A stretch of DNA of 64,000 nt from Bacillota bacterium (GCA_023437365.1 JAEZGK010000015.1:186001-250000); one strand, 5' to 3'; shown: positions 1 through 9,200, counted from the first letter of the stretch. Notes: generated from the sequence alone by a model not told the origin. Made by a program: numbers and translations.

Positions 1-1590
1 CACTGGGACAACTCAGATGGAAGCATAGAACGGGGATATTCGGGACAATCCTTTTTCTTTGATCATGATGAGCTTCTGCTGAATGATAGAACCGTGGATT
101 ATGCCAGATTGGTATCCTCTGCCGGGATAAATGGAGTAGTAATTAATAATGTAAATGTACACAGTGGGATGGCTACGAAGCTGATTACGGAGGAATATCT
201 TCCAAGACTGAAGACATTAGCAGACATCTTTTCCGGGTACAGCATCAAGCTTTTTGTAAGCATCAATTTTGCGGCACCTATGGAAATCGGCGGACTTTCT
301 ACGGCTGATCCCTGTGATGACAGAGTGGCCGATTGGTGGGAACAGTGTATCGCCAACCTGTATCAGAGCATTCCCCAGTTTGGAGGCTTCCTGGTAAAAG
401 CGGATTCCGAAGGAAGACCCGGTCCGTTTACTTATAATAGAACACATGCAGACGGAGCCAATGTCCTGGCAAAGGCGCTCAAGCCTTATGGCGGACTTCT
501 GATCTGGCGCTGCTTCGTATATAATTGTCAACAGGACTGGAGAGACTATAAGACGGATCGTGCGAGGGCAGCTTATGATAATTTTAGTAAGCTGGACGGG
601 CTCTTTGAGGACAATGTCATTCTTCAGATTAAGAATGGACCGATGGATTTCCAGGTAAGGGAACCTGTTGCTCCATTATTCGGAAGCCTGAAGCGAACGA
701 ATCAGATGCTGGAGGTTCAGGTCGCGCAGGAGTATACCGGGCAGCAGAGGCATGTATGCTATCTGATTCCTATGTGGAAGGAAGTGTTAGGCTTCAACAC
801 CTATGCAGAGGGAGCTGCTGCGACAGTAGCGGATATCGTATCCGGCAGAACCTATGGACAGGTGAACTGCGGTATGGCAGCCGTAGCAAATACAGGGAAT
901 GATTATAACTGGACCGGACATGATCTGGCAGCAGCCAATCTGTATGGCTTCGGACGCCTTTGCTGGAATACGGAGCTGACAGCCGAAGAGATTGCAAAGG
1001 AATGGATACAGCTTACTTATCTATGGAATGATAAGGTACTGAAGGTACTGCTGGATATCCTGATGAAATCCTGGCTGACCTATGAGAAATATACCTCACC
1101 TTTGGGGATCGGCTGGATGGTGAATCCGAATAATCATTATGGACCGAATGTAGACGGCTATGAATACGACAGGTGGGGGACCTACCATAGAGCAGACCGC
1201 AACGGTCTTGGCGTAAATCGAACAAAGGCAGGTACGGGCTATGCTTCCCAGTATAACGAACCGAATGCCTCCATGTACGAGAATGTGGAAACCTGTCCGG
1301 AGGAGCTGCTGTTGTTCTTCCACTATGTCCGCTACGATTATGTATTAAAGAGTGGTAAGACCTTGATCCAGCATATCTATGATACTCATTTTGAAGGAGT
1401 GGAAGAGGTAGAGGGCATGGTTACAGCATTTCAGGAGCTGACAGAGCTGCTTCCCGAGGAGGTCTGTGGCCGGATCAATGAAAGACTTGCACTTCAGCTT
1501 GAAAGTGCCAAGGAATGGCGAGACAGAATCAATACTTATTTTTACCGTAAATCCGGTGTGAAGGATAGCAAAAACCGTAAGATATATTAA
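1..1590 (+). CDS. Alpha-glucuronidase, GH67 (5' end outside window)
   Basis: Removes 4-O-methyl-glucuronic acid from xylo-oligosaccharides, normally inside the cell. The frame is open from base 1 (reads HWDNSDGSIERGY), so the gene starts upstream; 529 residues are visible against about 680 for the family, leaving roughly 150 N-terminal residues missing. Family landmarks are visible: GINGVVINNVNV near the start, the likely general acid Glu in KADSEGRPGP (codon 409-411), the Asp in KNGPMDFQ (codon 646-648) and the Glu in AQEYTGQQ (codon 730-732). Both of the latter belong to the known catalytic carboxylate set of GH67. No signal peptide can be judged. uxuB follows 79 bp downstream on the same strand, which fits a glucuronate-use operon. 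The family call is firm. Confidence 0.95.
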   Translation, partial: HWDNSDGSIERGYSGQSFFFDHDELLLNDRTVDYARLVSSAGINGVVINNVNVHSGMATKLITEEYLPRLKTLADIFSGYSIKLFVSINFAAPMEIGGLSTADPCDDRVADWWEQCIANLYQSIPQFGGFLVKADSEGRPGPFTYNRTHADGANVLAKALKPYGGLLIWRCFVYNCQQDWRDYKTDRARAAYDNFSKLDGLFEDNVILQIKNGPMDFQVREPVAPLFGSLKRTNQMLEVQVAQEYTGQQRHVCYLIPMWKEVLGFNTYAEGAAATVADIVSGRTYGQVNCGMAAVANTGNDYNWTGHDLAAANLYGFGRLCWNTELTAEEIAKEWIQLTYLWNDKVLKVLLDILMKSWLTYEKYTSPLGIGWMVNPNNHYGPNVDGYEYDRWGTYHRADRNGLGVNRTKAGTGYASQYNEPNASMYENVETCPEELLLFFHYVRYDYVLKSGKTLIQHIYDTHFEGVEEVEGMVTAFQELTELLPEEVCGRINERLALQLESAKEWRDRINTYFYRKSGVKDSKNRKIY

Positions 1591-1669
1591 TAAGGATATC
1601 GGACAGGGATGACCTATGACACGGATAGATTAAGATTTGGGATGAACCCCGGAAAGGCACAGGTGAAGT

Positions 1670-3274
1670 ATGAGGTTACGGGATTATGATCAAACCTGGA
1701 AAGCGAAGGGTTATGAGCTGCCTGAATATGATAGAGCGAAGATAAGGAAAGCTACGAGGGAGGAACCGGCCTGGCTTCATTTCGGTGCGGGCAATATCTT
1801 TCGCGGCTTCCCTGCGGCTGATCTGCAGAAGCTGTTAAATGACGGCAGTTATGATAAGGGTGTGATTGTTGCCGAGGGCTTTGACTATGAGATTATTGAG
1901 AAGGCATATGAACCCTTTGATGAATTGAGTCTTCTTGTAGTACTAAAGGCAAACGGCAGTATCGAGAAAAAGGTGATCGGCAGTGTCGTAGAGGCTTTGA
2001 CTGCAGACAGTGAACGAGCAGACCATTGGAACAGATTGAAGGAAATCTTTCAGAAACCGTCCCTACAGATGGTGAGTTTTACAATTACGGAGAAGGGCTA
2101 CAGCCTTGTGGACTCCAAGGGTGATTTTCAGGATGCTGTGCGGAAGGATTGTCAGAATGGACCCGAGAAACCCTGCAATATTATGGGAAAGGTTACGGCT
2201 CTTCTCTATGAAAGATATCTTGCAGGGGCTGCTCCGATTGCTATGGTCAGTATGGATAACTGTTCCCATAACGGAGATAAGCTGTTCGCAGCTGTGGAGA
2301 CCTATGCGAAGCATTGGGTCAGCAACGGCTTTGTGACGGAAGGCTTCCTGGCTTATATTACTGATCCCGGTAAGGTATCATTTCCCTGGAGTATGATCGA
2401 TAAGATTACTCCGAGACCGGATGACAAGGTAAAGCTGATGCTGCAGGAAGATGGGTTCGAAGATACGGATTTAATTATAACAGCTAAGAATACATATACG
2501 GCAGCCTTTGTGAATGCGGAGGAGACGGAGTATCTGGTCATCGAGGACCATTTCCCGAACGGAAGGCCTCCCTTTGAAAAAGCGGGGTTCCTCTTTACCG
2601 ACAGAGAGACGGTAGATAAGGTAGAAAGAATGAAGGTATGTACCTGCCTGAATCCTCTCCACACCGCACTGGCAATCTATGGCTGCCTTCTGTCCTATAC
2701 GACGATTTGGCAGGAAATGAGAGACGAGGAGCTGGTGAAGCTGGTGAATAAGATCGGATATGTCGAAGGCATGCCGGTAGTCGTAAATCCGGGAGTTCTA
2801 GATCCTCAGGAATTTATCGGGGCGGTGCTGGAACGTCGTCTGCCAAATCCCTTTATGCCGGATGCTCCCCAGCGTATCGCAACAGATACTTCACAGAAGC
2901 TGCCGATTCGATTCGGCGAGACGATCAAGGCTTACCATGCCAGTCAAGAGCTGAAGGTAACAGACTTGACCTTCATTCCTCTCGTGCTTGCGGGCTGGTG
3001 CAGATATCTCATGGGTGTGGACGATAACGGAGAGAAATTTACCCCAAGTCCCGATCCTATGTTAGTAGAGCTGCAGGAGTATGTGAAAGGAATCAGGCTT
3101 GGTGATCAGACACTTCCTAAGGATGGTTTGAAACCGATCCTGTCTGACAGCAAGATATTTGCAGTCAACCTTTATGAGGTAGGTCTCGGTGAGAAGATTG
3201 AAGGAATGTTCCTTGAACTGATTGCAGGAAGAGGGGCGGTAAGAAATACCCTGAGGAAATATTTAAAGGATTAA
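1670..3274 (+). CDS. uxuB: Fructuronate reductase / mannitol dehydrogenase family protein
   Basis: Likely NAD-dependent D-mannonate oxidoreductase, interconverting fructuronate and mannonate in hexuronate catabolism. The 534-residue protein has the N-terminal Rossmann motif HFGAGNIFRGF (about residues 37-47), the family segment DKITPRP carrying the conserved Lys, and the C-terminal helix NPLHTALAI of the mannitol dehydrogenase fold. The start has AGGTGAAG immediately upstream. It directly follows the alpha-glucuronidase, whose product glucuronate enters this pathway after isomerisation; uxaC and uxuA are not in the window. A polyol or tagaturonate dehydrogenase of the same family cannot be excluded from sequence alone, but the neighbour favours fructuronate. 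A strong hairpin plus T-run follows the gene. Confidence 0.85.
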   Translation: MRLRDYDQTWKAKGYELPEYDRAKIRKATREEPAWLHFGAGNIFRGFPAADLQKLLNDGSYDKGVIVAEGFDYEIIEKAYEPFDELSLLVVLKANGSIEKKVIGSVVEALTADSERADHWNRLKEIFQKPSLQMVSFTITEKGYSLVDSKGDFQDAVRKDCQNGPEKPCNIMGKVTALLYERYLAGAAPIAMVSMDNCSHNGDKLFAAVETYAKHWVSNGFVTEGFLAYITDPGKVSFPWSMIDKITPRPDDKVKLMLQEDGFEDTDLIITAKNTYTAAFVNAEETEYLVIEDHFPNGRPPFEKAGFLFTDRETVDKVERMKVCTCLNPLHTALAIYGCLLSYTTIWQEMRDEELVKLVNKIGYVEGMPVVVNPGVLDPQEFIGAVLERRLPNPFMPDAPQRIATDTSQKLPIRFGETIKAYHASQELKVTDLTFIPLVLAGWCRYLMGVDDNGEKFTPSPDPMLVELQEYVKGIRLGDQTLPKDGLKPILSDSKIFAVNLYEVGLGEKIEGMFLELIAGRGAVRNTLRKYLKD

Positions 3275-3353
3275 TTTCTATCCCAAAACTAATCCTTTTC
3301 TATATCTCCGATAACGCAGCGAATGATATTTTCGCAGAGAAGCTGCTTTCATC

Positions 3354-3426
3354 ACTGCTGCTTCATCAAATCAATTTCGGCGTTCTAAGGATACCGATTG
3401 ATATTGATTGAAGCAGCAGTTTTTTT
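3354..3426 (+). terminator. Rho-independent terminator after uxuB
   Basis: ACTGCTGCTTCA at 3354-3365 pairs with TGAAGCAGCAGT at 3409-3420. The stem is extended by an AATCAAT/ATTGAT inner part and followed by seven T. It closes the GH67-uxuB unit. Confidence 0.85.
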
Positions 3427-3625
3427 ATGTAATAGGAAGTGCGTCCTATTACATAAAAACGCTCCGCATAGCGAACAAGTTCGCTTTGGGATGCGCACCT
3501 CAGCGAATAAACGCTCATTGCATAAGCGTTCGGAAGTTATTGCTTCGCAATCCGCTCGGGCGCGAAAGTGTCAGTGGGCTGACACTTTGTTCTCGTACAG
3601 GAATAGGCGTGGAGAGCGCGCGGCG
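3422..3625. repeat. Hairpin-dense intergenic element
   Basis: It starts inside the T-run of the uxuB terminator with a perfect 16-bp stem (3422-3437 with 3444-3459, 6-nt loop). Further short hairpins follow: GCGAAC/GTTCGC, AACGCT/AGCGTT, ATTGC/GCAAT and AAAGTGTCAG/CTGACACTTT (4-nt loop). Base composition is more GC-rich than the surroundings. No convincing ORF runs through it. It resembles a composite of structured repeats rather than a regulatory site of one gene. Confidence 0.6.
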
Positions 3626-3654
3626 CACATTGCTTGTACATAGGATTTTCAGGG

Positions 3655-3683
3655 TTGTCGAACTGTCGGAGAGATAGTATAAT
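3655..3683 (+). promoter_or_regulatory. SigA-type promoter for the two-component operon
   Basis: TTGTCG (3655-3660), a 17-bp spacer and TATAAT (3678-3683). It places the transcript start near 3690, giving a leader of about 270 nt before the response regulator start at 3962. Confidence 0.65.
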
Positions 3684-3695
3684 TTGGAGGAAGAG

Positions 3696-3781
3696 ATGGA
3701 ACACAAAAGACGATGACAGAAGAGATAAGGACAGAAAAAATAAGGACAGAAGAGATAAGGACAGTAAGAGAAGGACAGTAA
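3696..3781 (+). other. Two overlapping leader mini-ORFs
   Basis: GGAGG at 3686-3690 sits 5 nt before an ATG at 3696 that encodes MEHKRR and stops at 3716. That TGA overlaps an ATG at 3713, which opens a 22-residue ORF (3713-3781) reading through the tandem repeat as a pentapeptide-like I-R-T-E-E/K repeat. The spacing of the ribosome binding site is ideal and the ORFs overlap as in coupled translation. Whether the peptides are made, or translation regulates the operon, is inference. Confidence 0.35.
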
Positions 3782-3905
3782 GATAAGGACAGAGAAGATA
3801 AGGACAGAAGAGATAAGGACAGAAAAGATTAGGATAGAAGAGAGAAGGTCAGTAAGATAAGGACAGAAAAGATAAAGGTCAGAATAGATAAGGCTAGACA
3901 ATGAT
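3713..3905. repeat. Degenerate 15-bp tandem repeat (about 12 copies)
   Basis: The consensus is AAGAGATAAGGACAG, with individual units of 14-16 bp. Copies drift (AAAAGATTAGGATAG, AAGAGAGAAGGTCAG), and single-base length changes shift the reading frame after the first few units. It lies in the transcribed leader of the response regulator gene. The period of five codons is notable, but no long intact ORF exists on the plus strand. Confidence 0.9.
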
Positions 3906-3961
3906 AAACATAACATAAGAACAGGGTAGGAAGGAAACGACAGGAAGAAGAGGAGTTTAGT

Positions 3962-4678
3962 ATGGATACGATATTAATTATAGAGGATGACGAAGGACTC
4001 TGTCGGGGGATCTGTTTTACGCTTAGCAAAGAGAATTATAACATTGTTGCAGCTGCTTCTTTACAGCAGGGTAGGCAGGCCATGCGGACCAATAAGCCGG
4101 ATTTGATCCTGTTGGATATCAATCTTCCTGATGGCGATGGCTATACCTTTTGCAAGGAAATCCGTGAGGAATTCAGTGTTCCGATTATTATGCTGACCGC
4201 ACGGGATTTGGAGACAGATCAGATTATTGGTCTTACGGTCGGTGCGGACGATTATATCACAAAGCCTTTTTCCTTATCGGTACTGAAGGCCAGAATAGCA
4301 GCGCAGCTTAGGAGAACTCATCTGCTTCAGGAGGGAGCTTCCCAAACGAAGCAGCAATGGCTTACATCAGGCAATATCCGTTTGTGTAAGGATAACTGTA
4401 AGGTCTATCAGGGTGAGGGGGAAGTGGATTTAAGTGTGACGGAATACCGCCTTCTCATGCTCTTTTTGGAGCACCGGGGACAGATACTTCTAAAGGAGCA
4501 GATTCTGGAGGCTGTATGGGATACAGAGGGGAATTATGTCGATGAGAATACCCTTCCGGTTAATATCAGGCGTCTCCGCAAGAAGCTGGAGGAAGACCCC
4601 TCAAAACCGGAACTGATCAAGACTGTCCATGGAATGGGGTATATCTGGGCTGAAGGAGCGGCAAAAAATGAAGACTAG
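3962..4678 (+). CDS. OmpR-family response regulator
   Basis: DNA-binding response regulator of 238 residues. The receiver domain (about 1-120) has the acidic pair Glu8-Asp9-Asp10, phosphoacceptor Asp52 in LLDINLPDGDGY and a KPF Lys near residue 100. The winged-helix output domain (about 140-235) ends in VHGMGYIW, typical of OmpR/PhoB. The ribosome binding site AGGAG lies 6 nt before the ATG. The kinase gene overlaps its 3' end by 11 nt, so the pair is probably translationally coupled. An ABC ATPase and FtsX-type permease follow, the usual arrangement for systems sensing cell-envelope stress or peptide antibiotics. Target promoters cannot be read here. Confidence 0.93.
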   Translation: MDTILIIEDDEGLCRGICFTLSKENYNIVAAASLQQGRQAMRTNKPDLILLDINLPDGDGYTFCKEIREEFSVPIIMLTARDLETDQIIGLTVGADDYITKPFSLSVLKARIAAQLRRTHLLQEGASQTKQQWLTSGNIRLCKDNCKVYQGEGEVDLSVTEYRLLMLFLEHRGQILLKEQILEAVWDTEGNYVDENTLPVNIRRLRKKLEEDPSKPELIKTVHGMGYIWAEGAAKNED

Positions 4679-5588
4679 TCTTATCATAGCTGTGCTTGCA
4701 GTCGGAATATGCCTTGTGACAATTATGAGCTGCTGGTACTATCTGAATCATACATTAAATAAAATAGGCCAGATTATTTCTGATTATATCACACACAGAA
4801 GGGTGGAAGCGCGTGATGTAGAGGAAACAAGAGAATCCAAGCTGGTAAGTCAGCTTAGGCAGTTAATCTCAATAACGGATCACGAAGTAAAGCTTGCCGG
4901 GGAAGAGAAGGAGGCAATCTCCCGACTGGTTTCTGACCTGTCCCATCAGCTGAAGACTCCGCTTGCCAATATCTCTATGTATACGCAACTTTTAAGAGAC
5001 TCCTCTTTGAACGAGGAGGAAAGACAGGAATTTCTTCGGCGAACCAATGAACAAGTGGCAAAGATGGAATGGTTCATGCAGATGCTTCTTAAGACCTCCC
5101 GTCTGGAGATTGGCATGATTGACTTTGAGCTTGCCCCGAATGATATTAAGAAGACCATAGCGGATGGAATCAGTGCAGTTTATGTCCAGGCAGAAAGAAA
5201 GAATATCAGTCTCCGTACAGAGGAATTTGAGGATAGGAAGCTGCTTCATAATCCGAAATGGACCGCAGAGGCGATAGCCAACCTCCTGGAAAACGCTGTG
5301 AAATATTCTCCCTGCGGCAGTGAGATTACCCTTCGAATAGAACCGCTGGAGCTATATACAAGGATAGAGATCAAAGATCAGGGCATCGGGATTGCTCCGG
5401 AGGAGCTGAATCTCATTTTCCAACGATTTTATCGTAGTAAAAGCGTTGAACAGAAGGAGGGCTCCGGCCTGGGACTGTATCTGGCACAGCTAATTCTTAC
5501 AAAGCAGGGCGGCTATATCACAGCCTCCTCGAGGCTTGGTGAGGGAAGTGTTTTCTCTCTGTACTTACAGAATGTAAGGAAGAATTGA
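4668..5588 (+). CDS. Sensor histidine kinase, single TM, no extracellular sensor
   Basis: Partner of the preceding regulator, 306 residues. I start it at 4668 (GGAG 9 nt upstream), inside the regulator's last codons. One hydrophobic helix (about residues 4-26) is followed by a charged linker, the dimerisation helix with His93 in SDLSHQLKTPLA, and a complete ATPase domain: N box NLLENAVKYS, G1 DQGIGI, F box FQRFYR, G2 GSGLGLYL. There is essentially no extracytoplasmic domain, as in intramembrane-sensing kinases that rely on an ABC transporter as sensor. That role for the downstream permease is inference. A terminator hairpin follows at 5632. Confidence 0.92.
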   Translation: MKTSLIIAVLAVGICLVTIMSCWYYLNHTLNKIGQIISDYITHRRVEARDVEETRESKLVSQLRQLISITDHEVKLAGEEKEAISRLVSDLSHQLKTPLANISMYTQLLRDSSLNEEERQEFLRRTNEQVAKMEWFMQMLLKTSRLEIGMIDFELAPNDIKKTIADGISAVYVQAERKNISLRTEEFEDRKLLHNPKWTAEAIANLLENAVKYSPCGSEITLRIEPLELYTRIEIKDQGIGIAPEELNLIFQRFYRSKSVEQKEGSGLGLYLAQLILTKQGGYITASSRLGEGSVFSLYLQNVRKN

Positions 5589-5605
5589 AAGCAATAAATT
5601 GCTTT
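5588..5605. repeat. 18-bp palindrome at the kinase stop codon
   Basis: AAAGCAAT, two bases, then ATTGCTTT. It overlaps the end of the kinase gene and may be a small hairpin in the mRNA preceding the terminator. Confidence 0.5.
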
Positions 5606-5631
5606 GATAGAAATAGCAAATGGAGATCAGG

Positions 5632-5663
5632 AGGTTCTTACAAAAGTGTAAGAACCTTTTTTG
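5632..5663 (+). terminator. Terminator after the histidine kinase
   Basis: AGGTTCTTAC (5632-5641) pairs with GTAAGAACCT (5648-5657) over a 6-nt loop, followed by six T. It implies that the transporter genes downstream have their own promoter or depend on read-through. Confidence 0.85.
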
Positions 5664-5786
5664 TTTTTGTCAGCAAGCTGTAAGAAGGAGCTGTTATGAT
5701 AGATATCAGTAAGATATGAAATCTTTTGTAATTTCATTGAATTTCTTTCAAATTATATATCGCTAAGGCGGCGAATGGAGGTTACT

Positions 5787-6479
5787 ATGAGCATCTTAAT
5801 AGTCAAGGATTTAAAAAAATACTATCAAAAGGAGCCTAATCTGGTAAAAGCATTGGATGGGGTAGATATTGAGATTGAAGAAGGAGAGTTTGTTGCAGTG
5901 GTAGGAAGCTCCGGCAGTGGGAAATCCACCCTGTTATATATGCTGGGAGGACTCGATTATCCAACGGAAGGAACGGTTACGGTACGTGACAGGGTATTAT
6001 CCGACTTCAAAGAGAATGAGCTAACGATCTTTCGTCGCAGAAACATCGGTTTTGTCTTTCAGAATTATAATCTGGTGCCTATTCTTAATGTTTTCGAGAA
6101 CATCGTACTTCCGATCGAGCTGGATGGGAACAGGGTTGATGAAGAATATGTCGGGGAAATTATGAAGACCCTGGGGATAGAGGATAAGAAATTTAATATG
6201 CCGAATCAATTATCCGGCGGTCAGCAGCAAAGAGTTGCCATAGCCAGGGCTCTGGCAACGAAACCTTCTATCATTCTGGCTGATGAGCCGACAGGTAATC
6301 TGGATTCGAAGACTTCTCTGGAGGTCGTGGGACTCTTAAAAACAACCGGAAGAAAGTTCAACCAGACAATTGTCATGATTACTCATAATGAAGCTCTTGC
6401 TCAGCTGTGCGATAGGATTATCCACATCGAGGATGGGAAGCTGCTATCCCGTTGCGGAGAAAGGCGGGAGGGAAGATGA
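5787..6479 (+). CDS. ABC transporter ATP-binding protein (MacB/LolD type)
   Basis: ATPase of 230 residues for the adjacent FtsX-type permease. It has Walker A GSSGSGKST, Q-loop FQNYNLVP, signature LSGGQQQR, Walker B IILADEP followed by TGNLDSKT, and a switch His in MITHNEA. The TGNLD signature is characteristic of the LolD/MacB/BceA subgroup. I choose the ATG at 5787 because GGAGG lies 5 nt upstream; the ATG at 5775 lacks such a site. It overlaps the permease start by 4 nt (ATGA). Because it sits next to a kinase with no sensor domain, export or sensing of an antimicrobial peptide or lipid-like substrate is plausible but unproven. Confidence 0.92.
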   Translation: MSILIVKDLKKYYQKEPNLVKALDGVDIEIEEGEFVAVVGSSGSGKSTLLYMLGGLDYPTEGTVTVRDRVLSDFKENELTIFRRRNIGFVFQNYNLVPILNVFENIVLPIELDGNRVDEEYVGEIMKTLGIEDKKFNMPNQLSGGQQQRVAIARALATKPSIILADEPTGNLDSKTSLEVVGLLKTTGRKFNQTIVMITHNEALAQLCDRIIHIEDGKLLSRCGERREGR

Positions 6480-9106
6480 GAAATAATAATAAAAAGGTGA
6501 TTCGGAAGCTTTCTGACAGAAGTCTTAAGAAAAATCGTATGAGTAACATCTTTGTACTGACTGCGATTGTTTTGACATCACTTTTATTTACTACATTATT
6601 CTCTCTTGGAGCCGGATTAATCCAGGTCACAGAGGAGCAGACGATGAGACAGATAGGAACCAGAGGGCATGCAGGGCTTAAGAATGTCACCTGGGACCAA
6701 TACGAGAAGATTACTGCAAATCCTACGGTGAAGGAGCACAGCTATAACATTTTCCTTGGAACAGCTACGAATCCGGAGCTTACAAAGCGTAGTACCGAAA
6801 TCAGATATACCGAGGCGAAGGACCTTGGGTATGGGTTTGTGAGTCTGAAGGAGGGAAGACTTCCCGAGCAGGAGGATGAAATCCTGGTGGACACCGTTGT
6901 CATGGATCTGCTTGGAGTACCGCACGAGCTTGGAGCAAAGATAACCTTGAGCTATTCCTTTCTGGACAAGACAATAGTAGATACCTTTACGGTATGCGGC
7001 TGGTATGTTACTGATATGATAGCAGGAGCCAGTGAGGCCTATATCTCCCGGGATTATCTCGATACAATATCACAGGGCTATACGGAGGAGGATTTTGTAA
7101 AAGGTTATGAGGAAAACCGAATTGGTGCCGGACTCATTCAGGGTACCATGATGTTTGCCAATTCTAGAAATATTGAAGAAAAGGTTCGTACCATTATTGC
7201 TGAAAGCGGATTTTCGCCGGAGGAAATAGAGTATGGTATTAATTGGGCTTATCTGTCTGAGGCAGGCAAGGACTTAGACGTATTCAGCAGTGTCATCGTT
7301 GTGGTTGCTTTTCTGGTAATCATGCTGACAGGATACCTGATCATCTATAATATTTTCCGTATCTCCATCGCCGGAGATATTCGCTTTTACGGCCTGCTTA
7401 AGACCATCGGAGCCACTAAAAAACAGATCAAAGCTCTTGTGATGAGACAGGCTGTCCTGCTGTCTGTGATAGGAATTCCGATTGGCCTTATGATTGGCTA
7501 TGGGATAGGTAATCTTTCTATACCCTTCTTACTATCAGTGATGGAATCGACGAGTACCACAGATTTTCACCTGAGTGCCAATCCGTATATCTTTGTCCTT
7601 TCGGCACTGTTCACCCTGGTGACGATCTACATCAGCTGCAGAAGACCGGGTAAAATTGCAGGAAGCGTGTCACCGATAGAGGCGGCAAAGTACTCTGAGA
7701 CGAATACGATGAAGGAGAAGAAGAAACATACGATCCATGGAGCCAGAATTTACGCTATGGCATTTTCTAACTTAAAGCGCGGTGGCAGAAGGACGGTAAT
7801 CACTATTCTGTCCCTTTCCTTAAGCATCGTCCTCCTGACGGAAGTGATTACCTTTACAAAGAGTTTCAGTATGGACAAATACCTGGAAGCTATGCTGACA
7901 GGAGATTTCATGATTAGCTCTATCTCATTGACCAACTATAATGTTGATTATGATATGACGCTGCCGGAGGATTATTACCTGGCTGTAAGTAACCAGGAAG
8001 GAATAGAGAAGTCGGCCCGTATGTATACAACAAAGAAGACTGTCGATCATGTCCTGACAGATGCCGCCAAGAAAAAATTTCAGGAGTTCTATGAACAGGG
8101 ATACATAGAAACCTTTGCAGGGAAACCCTATTCGAGAGAGGAAATGGTGCAGAAGGTGATCCGCGATAATGAGCCTATCGGGGAGACGCGGTATTCCTTT
8201 GATGAGAGTTTACTGGAGAAGCTTAAGGTCGTTGACGGAACCTTTGACCTCGAGAAATTTAAGTCAGGTGATTACGTCCTACTGGTCCGCAGCTCTGATT
8301 GGAAGGAATCTTATTATAAGCCGGGAGATGAGATAGCGCTCCGGTATCATACAACTGACTCAAAAGAAGTAATGAATTATTATAATAATCAGCAGACAGG
8401 CAGATATCTCTGGACCAATGACAGAACCAAGGAGTATCAGGTAATGGCTGTGGTGGAGCTACCGACAGGCATGACAACAAGAAGGTTTGACTTTGACCGC
8501 TTTACGACGATACTGCCGTTAGGGGAGTTCCTTAAGCAGCAGGGGGAGGATAGTTATTGCTTCAGCGCTTCCTTCTGGGTAGCAGATGATAAAGAGGATG
8601 CTTTCTTAAATTATCTGAAGGATTATTCGACAAAGATTGATCCCAATACGGATTATGATTCCAAAGAGACCCTAAGGCAGGAGCTCACCTCTATGACAAG
8701 AGCAATCAGCATTGTGGGAAGAGTACTGAGCTTTATCATCGGCTTGATTGGTTTACTCAATTTTATCAATACCATATTGACCAGTGTGATCACAAGAAAA
8801 AGGGAGTTGACCATGCTGCAAAGCATTGGACTGACAAATCGGCAGCTGAGACAGATGCTGGTATATGAGGGCAGCTATTATATCCTTCTGACTGCTGTCA
8901 TTAGCTTCCTTGGCGGCTCTGCGCTATCCTTATCAGTAATCAAGGCATTGGGGAATGTAGTGGCGTATTTCAATTATCAATTTACCATACTGCCATATGT
9001 CACGGTACTGCCAATCTTTTTCGTCTTAGGAATACTTGTGCCAGGGATTGCTTATAAAAAAGTAAATAAGCTTAGTATTGTAGAAAGACTAAGAGATACC
9101 GAATAG
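6476..9106 (+). CDS. ABC transporter permease with two FtsX domains
   Basis: Membrane partner of the preceding ATPase, 876 residues. It has an N-terminal TM helix (about residues 22-45), a first extracytoplasmic domain, an FtsX block of about three helices (about residues 270-385), a fourth helix near 440, and a second large extracytoplasmic region. The C-terminal FtsX block (about 745-865) contains TRKRELTMLQSIGLTNRQLRQML, shown here only as a position cue. Each FtsX block has the charged cytosolic loop typical of the family. The start is at 6476, with GGGAGGG directly upstream and an ATGA overlap with the ATPase. Substrate unknown. A terminator follows at 9154. Confidence 0.88.
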   Translation: MRNNNKKVIRKLSDRSLKKNRMSNIFVLTAIVLTSLLFTTLFSLGAGLIQVTEEQTMRQIGTRGHAGLKNVTWDQYEKITANPTVKEHSYNIFLGTATNPELTKRSTEIRYTEAKDLGYGFVSLKEGRLPEQEDEILVDTVVMDLLGVPHELGAKITLSYSFLDKTIVDTFTVCGWYVTDMIAGASEAYISRDYLDTISQGYTEEDFVKGYEENRIGAGLIQGTMMFANSRNIEEKVRTIIAESGFSPEEIEYGINWAYLSEAGKDLDVFSSVIVVVAFLVIMLTGYLIIYNIFRISIAGDIRFYGLLKTIGATKKQIKALVMRQAVLLSVIGIPIGLMIGYGIGNLSIPFLLSVMESTSTTDFHLSANPYIFVLSALFTLVTIYISCRRPGKIAGSVSPIEAAKYSETNTMKEKKKHTIHGARIYAMAFSNLKRGGRRTVITILSLSLSIVLLTEVITFTKSFSMDKYLEAMLTGDFMISSISLTNYNVDYDMTLPEDYYLAVSNQEGIEKSARMYTTKKTVDHVLTDAAKKKFQEFYEQGYIETFAGKPYSREEMVQKVIRDNEPIGETRYSFDESLLEKLKVVDGTFDLEKFKSGDYVLLVRSSDWKESYYKPGDEIALRYHTTDSKEVMNYYNNQQTGRYLWTNDRTKEYQVMAVVELPTGMTTRRFDFDRFTTILPLGEFLKQQGEDSYCFSASFWVADDKEDAFLNYLKDYSTKIDPNTDYDSKETLRQELTSMTRAISIVGRVLSFIIGLIGLLNFINTILTSVITRKRELTMLQSIGLTNRQLRQMLVYEGSYYILLTAVISFLGGSALSLSVIKALGNVVAYFNYQFTILPYVTVLPIFFVLGILVPGIAYKKVNKLSIVERLRDTE

Positions 9107-9153
9107 AGAAAGCAAGAATAGAATATATTGATCAATATCAGCCCAAAAAGTAA

Positions 9154-9200
9154 CATCCGCTTGTCTCTGCAAAACGCAGCAGACAGGCGGATGCTTTATT
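9154..9200. terminator. Terminator between convergent genes
   Basis: CATCCGCTTGTCT (9154-9166) pairs with AGACAGGCGGATG (9181-9193) with a G-T pair, followed by CTTTATTG. It ends the ABC permease transcript and could act on the convergent gene too. Confidence 0.75.

Noticed and set aside
3713..3905. CRISPR-like array
   Set aside because: Units are 15 bp with no unique spacers between them and no cas genes; it is a simple tandem repeat.
3515..3916. Long minus-strand ORF with repeated PYLFCPY-type residues
   Set aside because: It is a by-product of the 15-bp tandem repeat (period of five codons). It has no ribosome site and runs into the hairpin cassette.
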